The notes below the pieces were generated by a model that did not search any database, was not told where the DNA came from, and saw only the letters and a program-made list of their open reading frames with translations. A stretch of DNA of 37,523 nucleotides from Veillonella absiana. GTDB lineage: Bacteria; Bacillota; Negativicutes; Veillonellales; Veillonellaceae. Each line of letters starts with the position of its first letter. Position 1 is the stretch's first letter. Shown in pieces: positions 6,332-15,546 of the stretch. The stretch lies in assembly GCF_032970905.1 (NCBI RefSeq), contig NZ_JAWJZA010000020.1; one strand, written 5' to 3'. A program made the position numbers and the translations under genes.

Positions 6332-8326
6332 ATGATTAAAAAACGATGGCTAGTTAAATCTGGAGATACAACACAAGAGAATAGATTGGTTAATGATTTA
6401 GGGGTTACACCTGTTGTCGCTAAATTGCTGGTTAACCGTGGATTTGATAGCATCAGTGGGCAACAGTTTTTGTATGGCTCTATGGATAGCTTACTAGATC
6501 CTTTCACATTAAAGGGCATGATAGAAGGTGTAGCTCTCATTGAGGATATACTGGAACAACACAAGCCTATTGTCATTTATGGTGATTATGATGTGGATGG
6601 TATTACAGCAACGTCCTTGTTATATCGTTTTTTTAGCCGATTAGGGGCGAATGTGAGCTATTACATTCCAGAACGACAAGGCGAAGGGTATGGCCTAAAT
6701 TTAGAAGCCTTGGAGCACCTTATTGAACAGGGAACAGCACTCATTATTACTGTTGACTGTGGTATTAGCTCATATGATATTGTGGAGCAAGTGAAGGGTC
6801 GCGTTCATATGGTCATTACAGATCATCATAATGCACCGGACCAAATTCCAAATGCTGATGCGGTGATAAACCATAAACAACCGGGTTGTCTCTATGAAGA
6901 TAAAAATTTATCTGGTGTAGGGGTGGCTTTTAAATTGGCCCAAGCTATTTGGTTGCGTAAAACGGGTGAATGGTATCGTGAGGATTTAGATATTGTTGCA
7001 TTGGGGACCGTAGCTGATGTGGTACCACTGGTAGGTGAAAACCGTATTGTGGTACAAGCAGGTCTTGCTAAAATGGTGGAGAACCCGAATATCGGTATTA
7101 ATGCCCTCATCAGTGTAGCAGGCCTTACAGGAAAACAAATTACCGCAGGCCATATTGGCTATACATTGGCACCTAGACTGAATGCAGCTGGCCGTGTATC
7201 TCATGCGACGCGTGCTGTGGAATTATTAGTTACTACCAATGCTGAGAAAGCATTAGATATTACCGATGAATTACAGGCTACAAATGTGGAACGCCAGGAA
7301 TTGGAACGACATATTCATGAAATGGCTCGCCAAGATGTGATTAATCAAGGTCACAAGGCTGATCATATCATTGTTGTGGGTGGTGAAGGATGGCACCCTG
7401 GGGTTATCGGTATCGTTGCCTCTCGTCTAGTAGAGGAGTTTTACAAACCAACGATGGTGTTATCCATCCATGATGGAGTGGGTAAAGGTTCTTGCCGAAG
7501 TATCGAAGGATTTAATGTCTATGAGGCATTGAAGTTTTGTGAAGATCTTCTCTTGCAATTTGGTGGACATGCGGCGGCCGCTGGATTTAGCATTGATGCG
7601 GCACATATTGATGAATTGCGTGAACGTCTTGATGGTTATTGTCGAAAACAACTAACAACAGAGGATTATGTTCCTATAGTCAATATTGATACCACATTGC
7701 CAGTGAATGATATTGATGTAGAAATTATAGATAATATCGCAGCTCTTGAACCTTATGGTATGGGAAATAGTACACCTGTGTTTGCTGTTACCAGTGCAGA
7801 GGTGCAAGACGTGATACTTATGGGGCAGTTAAAAAAACATTGCAAGGTTATTTTGAAAACTGCTCAAGGTTCTATTGATGCCATTGCATGGAATCGGCCC
7901 GACCTATTTAAACAAATTTTTGCCGGGGATATGGTGAAAGTCGCATTTTCATTGCAAAAAAATGAGTGGCAAGGCTATGTATCTCCACAACTGATGATTC
8001 AAGATATTGAACTTTTAGGTGAGCAACATATTGTACTCACCACAGAAGGCTTACGAGAAATGTATTTAGTGGTAAAACAAATTGCTAGAGGTGGTAGGCT
8101 TTCACAATATCAGATGGAACAAGAGGTGCTAAGGCGGCATCCAAAGAATCAAAATCATGCGTCCGCTATGATGGCATTACAAGTATTTAAGGAACTCGGT
8201 ATTATTTTAGAAGATGAAAATGATGATGGATTGCCAATGTATCGTTGGAATCAAGTGCAAGGAAAACTTGATTTGGTTACATCTATTACATTTTTAACAT
8301 ACAGCAAGCAGGAGGTGAGTCCATGA
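6332..8326 (+). CDS. recJ: Single-stranded-DNA-specific exonuclease RecJ
   Basis: 5'-3' exonuclease on single-stranded DNA, used in RecF-pathway recombination, mismatch repair and fork processing. It shows the DHH phosphoesterase motifs GDYDVDG (84-90) and D164-H165-H166, the DHHA1 domain with GWHPGVIGIVASRL and the FGGHAAAAGF motif, then an OB-like domain and a C-terminal region. At 664 residues it is longer than E. coli RecJ (577), as is common in Firmicutes. The ATG at 6332 lacks a strong ribosome site. Its stop overlaps the rel start (ATGA), so rel is probably translationally coupled. Confidence 0.95.
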   Translation: MIKKRWLVKSGDTTQENRLVNDLGVTPVVAKLLVNRGFDSISGQQFLYGSMDSLLDPFTLKGMIEGVALIEDILEQHKPIVIYGDYDVDGITATSLLYRFFSRLGANVSYYIPERQGEGYGLNLEALEHLIEQGTALIITVDCGISSYDIVEQVKGRVHMVITDHHNAPDQIPNADAVINHKQPGCLYEDKNLSGVGVAFKLAQAIWLRKTGEWYREDLDIVALGTVADVVPLVGENRIVVQAGLAKMVENPNIGINALISVAGLTGKQITAGHIGYTLAPRLNAAGRVSHATRAVELLVTTNAEKALDITDELQATNVERQELERHIHEMARQDVINQGHKADHIIVVGGEGWHPGVIGIVASRLVEEFYKPTMVLSIHDGVGKGSCRSIEGFNVYEALKFCEDLLLQFGGHAAAAGFSIDAAHIDELRERLDGYCRKQLTTEDYVPIVNIDTTLPVNDIDVEIIDNIAALEPYGMGNSTPVFAVTSAEVQDVILMGQLKKHCKVILKTAQGSIDAIAWNRPDLFKQIFAGDMVKVAFSLQKNEWQGYVSPQLMIQDIELLGEQHIVLTTEGLREMYLVVKQIARGGRLSQYQMEQEVLRRHPKNQNHASAMMALQVFKELGIILEDENDDGLPMYRWNQVQGKLDLVTSITFLTYSKQEVSP

Positions 8327-10560
8327 TTAACACTGAAGAAGGTCAAGTGATTATCGAAGAAGGTACCTTTAATAAAGAAAAAGAATTACAAGCATTCATG
8401 GATCTCGTTCATAGTTATTTGAGTGACGAGGAATGTGCTCAAATTATGAAAGCCTTTGAGTTAGCAGATAAAGCCCATGAGGGTCAAACTCGTGCCTCTG
8501 GCGAACCCTATATTATGCATCCATTGGCAGTGGCAGAAATATTGGCCAATTTACAAATTGACCATGAAACCTTGATAGCTGCTCTGTTACATGATGTGGT
8601 AGAGGATACATCCTATACAAAAGAAGATATAGAAGAATTGTTTGGCTCAGAAGTGGCGTTCCTTGTGGATGGTGTAACGAAATTAAACCAATTTCAATAC
8701 GTTACTAAAGAAGATCAACAATTAGAAAATTATCGAAAAATGATTTTGGCTATGGCAAAAGATGTACGTGTTATCGTTATCAAATTGGGTGACCGTTTGC
8801 ATAATATGCGTACCTTAAAGTATATGCGCAGTGATAAACAAAAACATATTGCTAAGGAAACATTAGAAATCTTTGCACCTTTATCTCATCGATTAGGTAT
8901 TTTCAATATCAAATGGGAATTAGAAGATTTGTCTTTCCGTTATTTGGAGCCAGATAAATATTATGATCTCGTTGATCAAATGAAACAAAAACGCCAAGCT
9001 CGGGAAGCTATTGTTAATGATACTATGGCGCAATTAACAAAGGCTTTGGGCGATGCAGATATCAAGGCAGATATTAAAGGGCGTCCAAAGCATTTCTACA
9101 GTATTTACAAAAAAATGAAAAAGGACAACAAAGATTTGTCCCAAATTTATGATTTGTATGCGGTGCGTGTTATTGTAGACACAATTCCAGATTGTTATGC
9201 AGTCCTCGGTATTGCTCATAGTATTTGGAAACCATTGCCATATCGATTTAAGGATTACATTTCTATGCCTAAATCGAACATGTATCAATCCTTGCACACT
9301 ACCATTATTGGTACTATGGGGCAACCTGTAGAAATCCAAATTCGTACGTGGGATATGCATCGTGTATCTGAATATGGGGTAGCGGCTCATTGGCGCTATA
9401 AAGAAGGCAATAAAAATGGAGACAAGGACTTTGATCAAAAGGTTGCATGGCTTCGTCAAGTACTGGAATGGCAAGATACTAGTAACCCTAAGGAATTGGT
9501 GAATGCATTGAAACTAGATGTATTCTCTGGTGAGGTATTCGTATTTACTCCTAAGGGCGATGTAGTGAAATTACCAAATGGGTCAGTACCGCTTGATTTT
9601 GCATATCGTGTACATACTGATGTAGGTCATCGTTGTGTGGGTGCTAAAATCAATGGTAAAATTGTACCCCTCGATTACACCTTGAAAAATGGTGATATCG
9701 TGGATATCATTACATCTAAAACTGGACGGCCTAGTTTAGACTGGCTCAATATCGTTGGTTCTAGTGAAAGTAAATCTAAAATCCGTAACTGGTTCAAACG
9801 AGAAAATAAAGAAGAAAATATTCAAAAAGGTCAGGATGCTCTTGAAAAAGAAGCGAAACGTCTTAATTATAATTGGAAGCAAGTGGGCACGCAGGAACGC
9901 ATCGAGCAAGTTACTAAAATGCTTAATGCTGGTACACCTGATGAATTATTCGCAGCTTGTGGTTATGGTGGAATTCCAGTAAGTACTGTTCTTCTTCGTA
10001 TCGTAGAACTCTATAAGAAGGAAACGGAAAAAGAAGAAGCTAAACAAACTACAGAGGAAATTGTTGAAAAACTTAAGGCTCACCGTCCTAAGAAATCTAA
10101 GGCTGGTACTGGTGTTCTTGTAAAAGGTGAAGCAGGTCTCATGGTACGGATGGCCAAATGTTGTAATCCAGTGCCAGGTGATGAAATTATCGGTTATATT
10201 ACAAGAGGTCGCGGTATCTCCGTCCATCGTGGCGATTGTACAAGTATAGGTCATACTCCTGAAGATTTGGAACGTATGATTGAAGTGTCTTGGGATCAAG
10301 CGACAAACGATTCCTTCCATGTAGGTGTAGAAATTCATGCCTATGATCGCACCGGCATTTTAATGGAAGTGATGGCGGTACTTTCAGAATTAAAAATTAA
10401 TATTACCAATATTAACGCGAAGGTCGATGACGATACGAAGAACGTTAATATTAGTTTGGTTATAGAGATTAAAGATATCTCACAATTAGAATTTGTAATG
10501 ACTAAGTTGCGCCGTGTTCGCGATGTATACACGGTACAACGTGCACATGGAGGTGCTTAA
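8323..10560 (+). CDS. rel: Bifunctional (p)ppGpp synthetase/hydrolase (Rel/SpoT family)
   Basis: Makes (p)ppGpp from GTP or GDP plus ATP when amino acids are short and hydrolyses it again: the stringent-response switch. Domain order: HD hydrolase (about 40-190; HPLAVAEIL and LLHDVVEDT with the HD pair), synthetase (about 235-345; KGRPKHFYSIYKKM, EIQIRTWDMHRVSEYGVAAHW), TGS (about 385-450), a zinc-finger/RIS region with the conserved CCNPVPGDEIIGYITRGRGISVH, and a C-terminal ACT domain. The hydrolase HD residues are present, so it should be bifunctional. At 745 residues it has normal length. It overlaps recJ by four bases and the next gene by one, in a tight operon whose promoter carries a Fur-like site. 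Confidence 0.95.
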   Translation: MINTEEGQVIIEEGTFNKEKELQAFMDLVHSYLSDEECAQIMKAFELADKAHEGQTRASGEPYIMHPLAVAEILANLQIDHETLIAALLHDVVEDTSYTKEDIEELFGSEVAFLVDGVTKLNQFQYVTKEDQQLENYRKMILAMAKDVRVIVIKLGDRLHNMRTLKYMRSDKQKHIAKETLEIFAPLSHRLGIFNIKWELEDLSFRYLEPDKYYDLVDQMKQKRQAREAIVNDTMAQLTKALGDADIKADIKGRPKHFYSIYKKMKKDNKDLSQIYDLYAVRVIVDTIPDCYAVLGIAHSIWKPLPYRFKDYISMPKSNMYQSLHTTIIGTMGQPVEIQIRTWDMHRVSEYGVAAHWRYKEGNKNGDKDFDQKVAWLRQVLEWQDTSNPKELVNALKLDVFSGEVFVFTPKGDVVKLPNGSVPLDFAYRVHTDVGHRCVGAKINGKIVPLDYTLKNGDIVDIITSKTGRPSLDWLNIVGSSESKSKIRNWFKRENKEENIQKGQDALEKEAKRLNYNWKQVGTQERIEQVTKMLNAGTPDELFAACGYGGIPVSTVLLRIVELYKKETEKEEAKQTTEEIVEKLKAHRPKKSKAGTGVLVKGEAGLMVRMAKCCNPVPGDEIIGYITRGRGISVHRGDCTSIGHTPEDLERMIEVSWDQATNDSFHVGVEIHAYDRTGILMEVMAVLSELKINITNINAKVDDDTKNVNISLVIEIKDISQLEFVMTKLRRVRDVYTVQRAHGGA

Positions 10561-11198
10561 TGACAGATTTTAGTCAACTTGCGTTGATGCGTATGCCATT
10601 AGGGGCACTAGGAACCAACTGTTATGTGGTGGGGGACAAAGAACTAGGCAAGGCATATATTATTGACCCAGCTACAGCTGATGTATTAGAAAGTTTGGAA
10701 AAACATAATTTAGAACCTGCAGCGATTCTATTAACTCATGGTCATGCTGATCATATTGGCGGTGTACAAGAGATTATTAATCAATATCCTGTACCGGTAT
10801 ATATTCATGATGGCGACCGGGAGTATCTCACTAATGCAGATCTTAATTTGAGCTCTAATTATGGACAGAACCTTACGGTTACAGGAGATATTCGTTCTGT
10901 AAAAGAAGGAGATACATTCGATTTAGGCAATATTCATCTTTCTGTGTACGAAACACCAGGTCATACACCAGGTGGTGTTTGTTACTATATGGATGGTGCT
11001 CTAGTATTCGTCGGGGATACATTATTTAGAGGCTCCATTGGGCGTACAGATTTTGATGGTGGTGATTATGACACTTTGATTAATGCTATTAAGGACAAGT
11101 TGTACACCTTGCCAGAGGAAACAGTAGCGTATCCGGGACATGGTCCAGAAACGCAAATTGGTTATGAAAAGCAATATAATCCATTTGTGGGGGCATAA
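10560..11198 (+). CDS. Metallo-beta-lactamase-fold hydrolase (glyoxalase II-like)
   Basis: Small single-domain MBL-fold protein (212 residues) like the YqgX/YcbL group. The metal motif THGHADHIGG (H60, H62, D64, H65) is present, with further ligands in ETPGHTPGGVCYYM, VGDTLFRGSIGRTD and YPGHGPET. The group often follows rel in Firmicutes; some members hydrolyse thioesters such as S-lactoylglutathione, but the true substrate is not known here. It lacks the C-terminal substrate-binding domain of classical glyoxalase II. Its ATG overlaps the rel stop by one base, and it ends the recJ-rel operon. A 98-base spacer follows, with a short direct repeat (GATGGATACGG) and no clear terminator. Confidence 0.88.
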   Translation: MTDFSQLALMRMPLGALGTNCYVVGDKELGKAYIIDPATADVLESLEKHNLEPAAILLTHGHADHIGGVQEIINQYPVPVYIHDGDREYLTNADLNLSSNYGQNLTVTGDIRSVKEGDTFDLGNIHLSVYETPGHTPGGVCYYMDGALVFVGDTLFRGSIGRTDFDGGDYDTLINAIKDKLYTLPEETVAYPGHGPETQIGYEKQYNPFVGA

Positions 11199-11296
11199 CT
11201 GGATTGCCTAATATTTTCATAGTCATTATGATGGATACGGGATGGATACGGATATAACGAATTCCTAGGTACGAATATTGAGAAAAAGGGGCACCT

Positions 11297-12361
11297 ATGG
11301 CAAAACATTCAATTCAATATTGGCTACGGGTCACGATGATTAGCATCATGGCTATACTGCTCTTGATGGGAACCAAAGCTGTGGCGTTACCATTTGTTGT
11401 TTCTTTTGTGCTAACACTCATTTTGTTACCATTGGTAAACATCATGCAAGATACGTTACAAAAACGCTTTGGCCTCACTTGGCTACCACGATCTATAGCC
11501 ATTTTACCAGCATTTTTACTAGTGGCGTTGCTACTTTATTTAGCGACGATTCTAGTATTAACACCATTTTTAACTGAGTTTACTCGGTTGGTGGCAAATT
11601 TTCCATCTATCATGTCACAAGTTTATGGATTGACGAAACTCATTCCTACAGGATCTGGGGAAACGGGATTGCCACCACAAATTGAAGCAGTTGTAGGGAT
11701 GGCTATCACTCGTATTGGTAATTATGGTGTAGAATTGGCACAGCAAGGGATTACGGCTGTATTTTCCTTCGCAGGTATGCTCTTAGAGTTATTACTTGTA
11801 CCGATTATTACATTTTATTTACTCAAGGATGGTCGCCAGCTGAAACGCTCTATCATCAATGTGTTTCCCGAACCGACAACAAAACATCTGTATGATGCAT
11901 TCAATCAGATTCACCAAACAGTAGGGGGGTATTTGCGAGGTCAGCTCGTATTGGCCACCAACATGTTTGTTATTATTCTTATAGTTGCCTTTGCGTATGA
12001 TTTGCCGTATCCTTTCGTGTTAGCGCTATTAGCGTTTATTGCAGAATGGATGCCTATCATCGGGCCTTTTATCAGTGCGGGGCCAGCCATTATTTTGGCG
12101 GCTTTGATAGGGGGCACACTTGCGGTGAAAGTAGCTATCACCTACTTCATCATTTTAATGATAGATTCACAAATTATTATGCCTAAAGTAATGGGGCACA
12201 TTATTAAGTTGCATCCGGTAGTTATCATTTCAGTCATCTTTATTGGTGGTTCCTTATATGGGGTTATAGGGATGATGACAGCGGTACCTGTTACGGCAAT
12301 TATTCAAATTATTATGGAAAAATTATGGTATTTTAACAAGTTTTACAAGGAGGAGCAATAA
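11297..12361 (+). CDS. AI-2E family transporter / PerM-like membrane protein
   Basis: Polytopic inner-membrane protein of the UPF0118/AI-2E exporter family (354 residues, normal length). About seven to eight hydrophobic helices are visible, with the family layout: two N-terminal helices (LLLMGTKAVALPFVVSFVL), a charged amphipathic middle region, then the conserved TFYLLKDG, GYLRGQLVLA, EWMPIIGPFISAGPAI and IKLHPVVIISVIFIGG segments. Members have been linked to autoinducer export or Na+/H+ antiport, and the substrate here cannot be told. The ribosome site AAAAAGGGG precedes the ATG. It ends one base before fur, so the two are probably cotranscribed. Confidence 0.88.
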   Translation: MAKHSIQYWLRVTMISIMAILLLMGTKAVALPFVVSFVLTLILLPLVNIMQDTLQKRFGLTWLPRSIAILPAFLLVALLLYLATILVLTPFLTEFTRLVANFPSIMSQVYGLTKLIPTGSGETGLPPQIEAVVGMAITRIGNYGVELAQQGITAVFSFAGMLLELLLVPIITFYLLKDGRQLKRSIINVFPEPTTKHLYDAFNQIHQTVGGYLRGQLVLATNMFVIILIVAFAYDLPYPFVLALLAFIAEWMPIIGPFISAGPAIILAALIGGTLAVKVAITYFIILMIDSQIIMPKVMGHIIKLHPVVIISVIFIGGSLYGVIGMMTAVPVTAIIQIIMEKLWYFNKFYKEEQ

Positions 12362-12362
12362 C

Positions 12363-12845
12363 ATGAATTCTACAATGGAAAAATTAAAAGAGCGTATCAA
12401 AGATAAGAAATATAAGTTGACTACCCAACGTCAAACGATTTTACAAGCATTTATTGATGCTGAAGAAAATCATTTGAGTGCCGAAGATGTATACGGTCTG
12501 GTGAAACAAGTGGCCCCTGAAATTGGTTTGGCTACGATTTATAGAACACTTGATTTATTCACAGAACTTGATTTATTAAAACGTCTTGATTTTGGTGATG
12601 GCCGTAATCGTTATGAATTGAATGACGAAGAATTTGCTCATTTCCATCATCATTTGATTTGTGTGAAATGTAATGAAGTTAGCGAATTTGAAGATGATAT
12701 GTTAGAAACATTAGAATCTATTATCGCTAAAAAATTAAATTTCCACACTATTGATCACCAATTAAAAGTATATGGTTATTGCAGTAAATGCCAAGAAAAA
12801 ATGAAAGCTGCAGGTGAGCCTATCGGACCAACACACCATGCTTAA
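12363..12845 (+). CDS. fur: Ferric uptake regulator, Fur family
   Basis: Metal-sensing dimeric repressor of iron uptake genes (160 residues). The N-terminal winged helix holds LTTQRQTILQAF and the recognition helix GLATIYRTLDLF. The C-terminal part has the regulatory histidines HFHHHLICVKC and two structural zinc CxxC pairs (C100/C103 and C140/C143). The sequence is closer to Fur than to PerR or Zur by eye, but the sub-type needs a tree. A strong ribosome site (AAGGAGGAG) precedes the ATG at 12363. Its last eight bases overlap the favoured start of hemZ, which ties iron control to the next gene by translation. Likely targets in the window are the siderophore importer and the Fur-like site before recJ. 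Confidence 0.92.
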   Translation: MNSTMEKLKERIKDKKYKLTTQRQTILQAFIDAEENHLSAEDVYGLVKQVAPEIGLATIYRTLDLFTELDLLKRLDFGDGRNRYELNDEEFAHFHHHLICVKCNEVSEFEDDMLETLESIIAKKLNFHTIDHQLKVYGYCSKCQEKMKAAGEPIGPTHHA

Positions 12846-14274
12846 AAGCTATCATTACGAGGGACCATTGCCGCTAGGTTCCGTAGTTGCTCATAATTGC
12901 GGGGCTGCCGGATTGTTTTCAAACAAAGTGAATCCTCAAGTGACGCTCATCGGTAAAGAGGTAGCTCGCTTGTACACACTTGCCGTGAATGTCAGTGGTC
13001 AAGAACCATTTGTCATTCATGGGAATGTCACATCTATAGGTCGTCGTAAAATGGGACAACAATTGTTGGCTTATTTACGAGGATTACAAGGCTTGGCGTC
13101 ATATAATGAATGGGGCAGCTTGGTTGGTGTTAGACCGACCAAGCTGTTTCATAAATATCGGGATAAAGCTCCTGATGCGGCATCGGTAGCGAATTGGATA
13201 GAGGCAGAGTTTTCTGTGTCTCCAGAGAAACTCGGTTTGCTTACAGACATCGGTGAGTTTCAACGTCCTTATGTAGATCCTAATATCATCAAGGATACAC
13301 TGGTGAGTCTTTATTGTGGTATTCCATTTTGTCAGACCCATTGCGTGTATTGCTCTTTCCCCTATGGTATGTGGCAAAACTATGGCAACCACAATGGATT
13401 CATTGAGGCATTAGAGTGCGATATGGATCATATGGCACATATGGTACAGGAGCACGAATTGGATGTTATGAGCCTCTATATGGGGGGCGGTACGCCGACG
13501 ATTTTGCCAGACCTAGAATTTGAACGGGTGCTGGCGAAGCTTTCACCATTGGTACCGGAAGGAAGGGAATTTACCGTTGAGGCAGGTCGTCCTGATTCGG
13601 TGACCCCTGAAAAAATTAATACCATGGTTCGTCATGAGGTGAATCGCATCAGCATAAATCCACAGACTATGCAGGATGCGATTTTAGCGCGTATTGGGCG
13701 TGGTCATACGGCGCAGGATATCGACGACCTCTATCAATATGTGAAACGTCATACATCTCTGGCAGTGAATATGGATTTCATTGCTGGCTTGCCAGAACAA
13801 ACTGACAGGGATATGACAGAAAATATGGATTATATTTGTCGGAGCCTACCGGAAAATGTTACAATTCATACATTGGCATTAAAAAAAGGTAGCCCTCTTT
13901 ATGAAAGTCATATGCAACAGCGTTTGCCTAATGAAGAACAAGTTCGTCATATGGTAAATGTAGCGCGTGAAAGACTTGAAACCGCTGGGTACAGACCATA
14001 TTATTTATATCGTCAACAATATATGACGGGACAATTAGAAAATATTGGCTATACCTTGGAAGGCCATGCATGTGATTATAATATTCGCATGATGGAGGAA
14101 CGACAATCTGTGCTGTCCATGGGACCTGGCAGTTCATCCAAATGGATGCGCGCTCCAGAGTTCCGTCAGAAAAAACAGCACATGCCAAAAGACGTGGATG
14201 TATACATTCGCACAATAGAACAATTATTAGATAAGCGTAGTGCTTTATGCAAATCGTTTTGGGAGGTCGTGTAA
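12838..14274 (+). CDS. hemZ: HemZ-like coproporphyrinogen III oxidase-type radical SAM protein
   Basis: Radical SAM enzyme of the HemN/HemW/HemZ group (478 residues). A roughly 160-residue N-terminal domain precedes the cluster motif C165-x3-C169-x2-C172 (CQTHCVYCSF), followed by the glycine-rich GGGTPT and the HemN-type INPQTM and GLPEQT strings. The layout and the hemZ-hisS-aspS order match Firmicute HemZ, annotated as an oxygen-independent coproporphyrinogen oxidase. The residue after the third Cys pair is Phe, as in the heme chaperone HemW, and not Cys as in HemN, so true oxidase activity is uncertain. The ATG at 12838 overlaps fur by eight bases; a GTG at 12814 would add eight residues. 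Confidence 0.85.
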   Translation: MLKSYHYEGPLPLGSVVAHNCGAAGLFSNKVNPQVTLIGKEVARLYTLAVNVSGQEPFVIHGNVTSIGRRKMGQQLLAYLRGLQGLASYNEWGSLVGVRPTKLFHKYRDKAPDAASVANWIEAEFSVSPEKLGLLTDIGEFQRPYVDPNIIKDTLVSLYCGIPFCQTHCVYCSFPYGMWQNYGNHNGFIEALECDMDHMAHMVQEHELDVMSLYMGGGTPTILPDLEFERVLAKLSPLVPEGREFTVEAGRPDSVTPEKINTMVRHEVNRISINPQTMQDAILARIGRGHTAQDIDDLYQYVKRHTSLAVNMDFIAGLPEQTDRDMTENMDYICRSLPENVTIHTLALKKGSPLYESHMQQRLPNEEQVRHMVNVARERLETAGYRPYYLYRQQYMTGQLENIGYTLEGHACDYNIRMMEERQSVLSMGPGSSSKWMRAPEFRQKKQHMPKDVDVYIRTIEQLLDKRSALCKSFWEVV

Positions 14275-15546
14275 ATGGCAATTAGAAAACCAAAGGGCAC
14301 ACAAGATTTCTTGCCGGAACAAATTGGTAACTGGCATTTCATAGAACAGTATATGCGCGATATTTGCAAAACCTATGGTTTTAATGAAATTCGCACACCT
14401 GTATTTGAAGATACAAAATTATTTTTGCGCGGTATCGGTGAAACTACTGACGTAGTGCAAAAGGAAATGTACACATTCTCTACGGGGGATCATACAGACC
14501 AAACATTTACATTGCGTCCGGAAAACACAGCATCTGCAGTGCGTGCGTATTTAGAAAATAAAGTATATGGTAAAGAAGGCCTTACCAAATGGTTTTACAT
14601 CGGACCTATGTTCCGTCATGATAAACCACAAGCAGGGCGTTACCGTCAATTCCACCAATTTGGGGCAGAGGTATTAGGCTCTCAATCTCCAGTAGTGGAT
14701 AGCGAAGTTATTTGTATGATTTTGCAATTGTTGCGTAGTTTTGGTTTGCAGGATTTAAATGTAGAGGTAAACTCTGTAGGTTGTCCAAATTGCCGACCAG
14801 CGTACCGCGAGAAATTAATTGCCTTCTTTGAACCTAAAAAAGAACAATTATGTCCAGATTGCCAAGAGCGTTTATATAAAAACCCGCTTCGTATTTTGGA
14901 TTGTAAGAATGAAACTTGTAAGGATTTGTCCGTAGGGGCTCCTGAAATTCATGAACATCTTTGCACGGAATGTCATGATCATTTCGAGGAAGTAAAAACT
15001 CTATTGGATGCAGCCAATGTACAATATAATTTGAATCCACGTTTGGTGCGTGGCCTCGATTACTACACAAAAACTGCTTTTGAAGTACAATATACCCCAT
15101 TAGGCGCCCAAAGTGCTGTAGCCGGTGGTGGTCGCTATGATGGCCTTGTAGAACAATTAGAGGGACCATCCACACCAGCCATTGGTTTTGCCATGGGTAT
15201 GGAACGATTGTTATTGGCTTTAGAAAAACAAAATCTATTGCCAGAACCAGCAGTGGATCCATCTGTATTTGTCGTAGCCCTTGGTGATGCGGCGAAGGTA
15301 GAGGCTTTCAAAATTGTACAATCTGTGAGAGAGCATTACATTCCTTGCGAAATGGATGGTCAAGGCAAGAGTATGAAAGCCCAATTAAAATATGCTAACA
15401 AAATTAACGCAAAATATGTTATTATATTGGGTGATGATGAATTAGCTAATGGCGAGGCCATTGTACGATTCATGGAAACGAGTGAACAGGAAACAGTGCC
15501 ACTCAGCACTATTTCTGAACATATTACTTCTTTGGTGAAAGGATGA
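14275..15546 (+). CDS. hisS: Histidyl-tRNA synthetase
   Basis: Class II synthetase that charges tRNA-His (423 residues, normal length). Motif 2 (GPMFRHDKPQAGRYRQFHQFG) and motif 3 (GFAMGMERLL) are present, as are the histidine-specific LVRGLDYYTKTAFE and AGGGRYDGL. The insertion region has CPNC, CPDC and CTEC pairs that could bind zinc. A C-terminal anticodon-binding domain follows from about residue 325. The ATG comes directly after the hemZ stop with no spacer, and the ribosome site GGGAGG lies inside hemZ. The end overlaps the first possible aspS start by four bases. Confidence 0.96.
   Translation: MAIRKPKGTQDFLPEQIGNWHFIEQYMRDICKTYGFNEIRTPVFEDTKLFLRGIGETTDVVQKEMYTFSTGDHTDQTFTLRPENTASAVRAYLENKVYGKEGLTKWFYIGPMFRHDKPQAGRYRQFHQFGAEVLGSQSPVVDSEVICMILQLLRSFGLQDLNVEVNSVGCPNCRPAYREKLIAFFEPKKEQLCPDCQERLYKNPLRILDCKNETCKDLSVGAPEIHEHLCTECHDHFEEVKTLLDAANVQYNLNPRLVRGLDYYTKTAFEVQYTPLGAQSAVAGGGRYDGLVEQLEGPSTPAIGFAMGMERLLLALEKQNLLPEPAVDPSVFVVALGDAAKVEAFKIVQSVREHYIPCEMDGQGKSMKAQLKYANKINAKYVIILGDDELANGEAIVRFMETSEQETVPLSTISEHITSLVKG

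Noticed and set aside
12814..12837. GTG start for hemZ
   Set aside because: No fitting ribosome site was seen for it, and the added residues are not family-like; the ATG at 12838 is simpler, although the matter is not closed.
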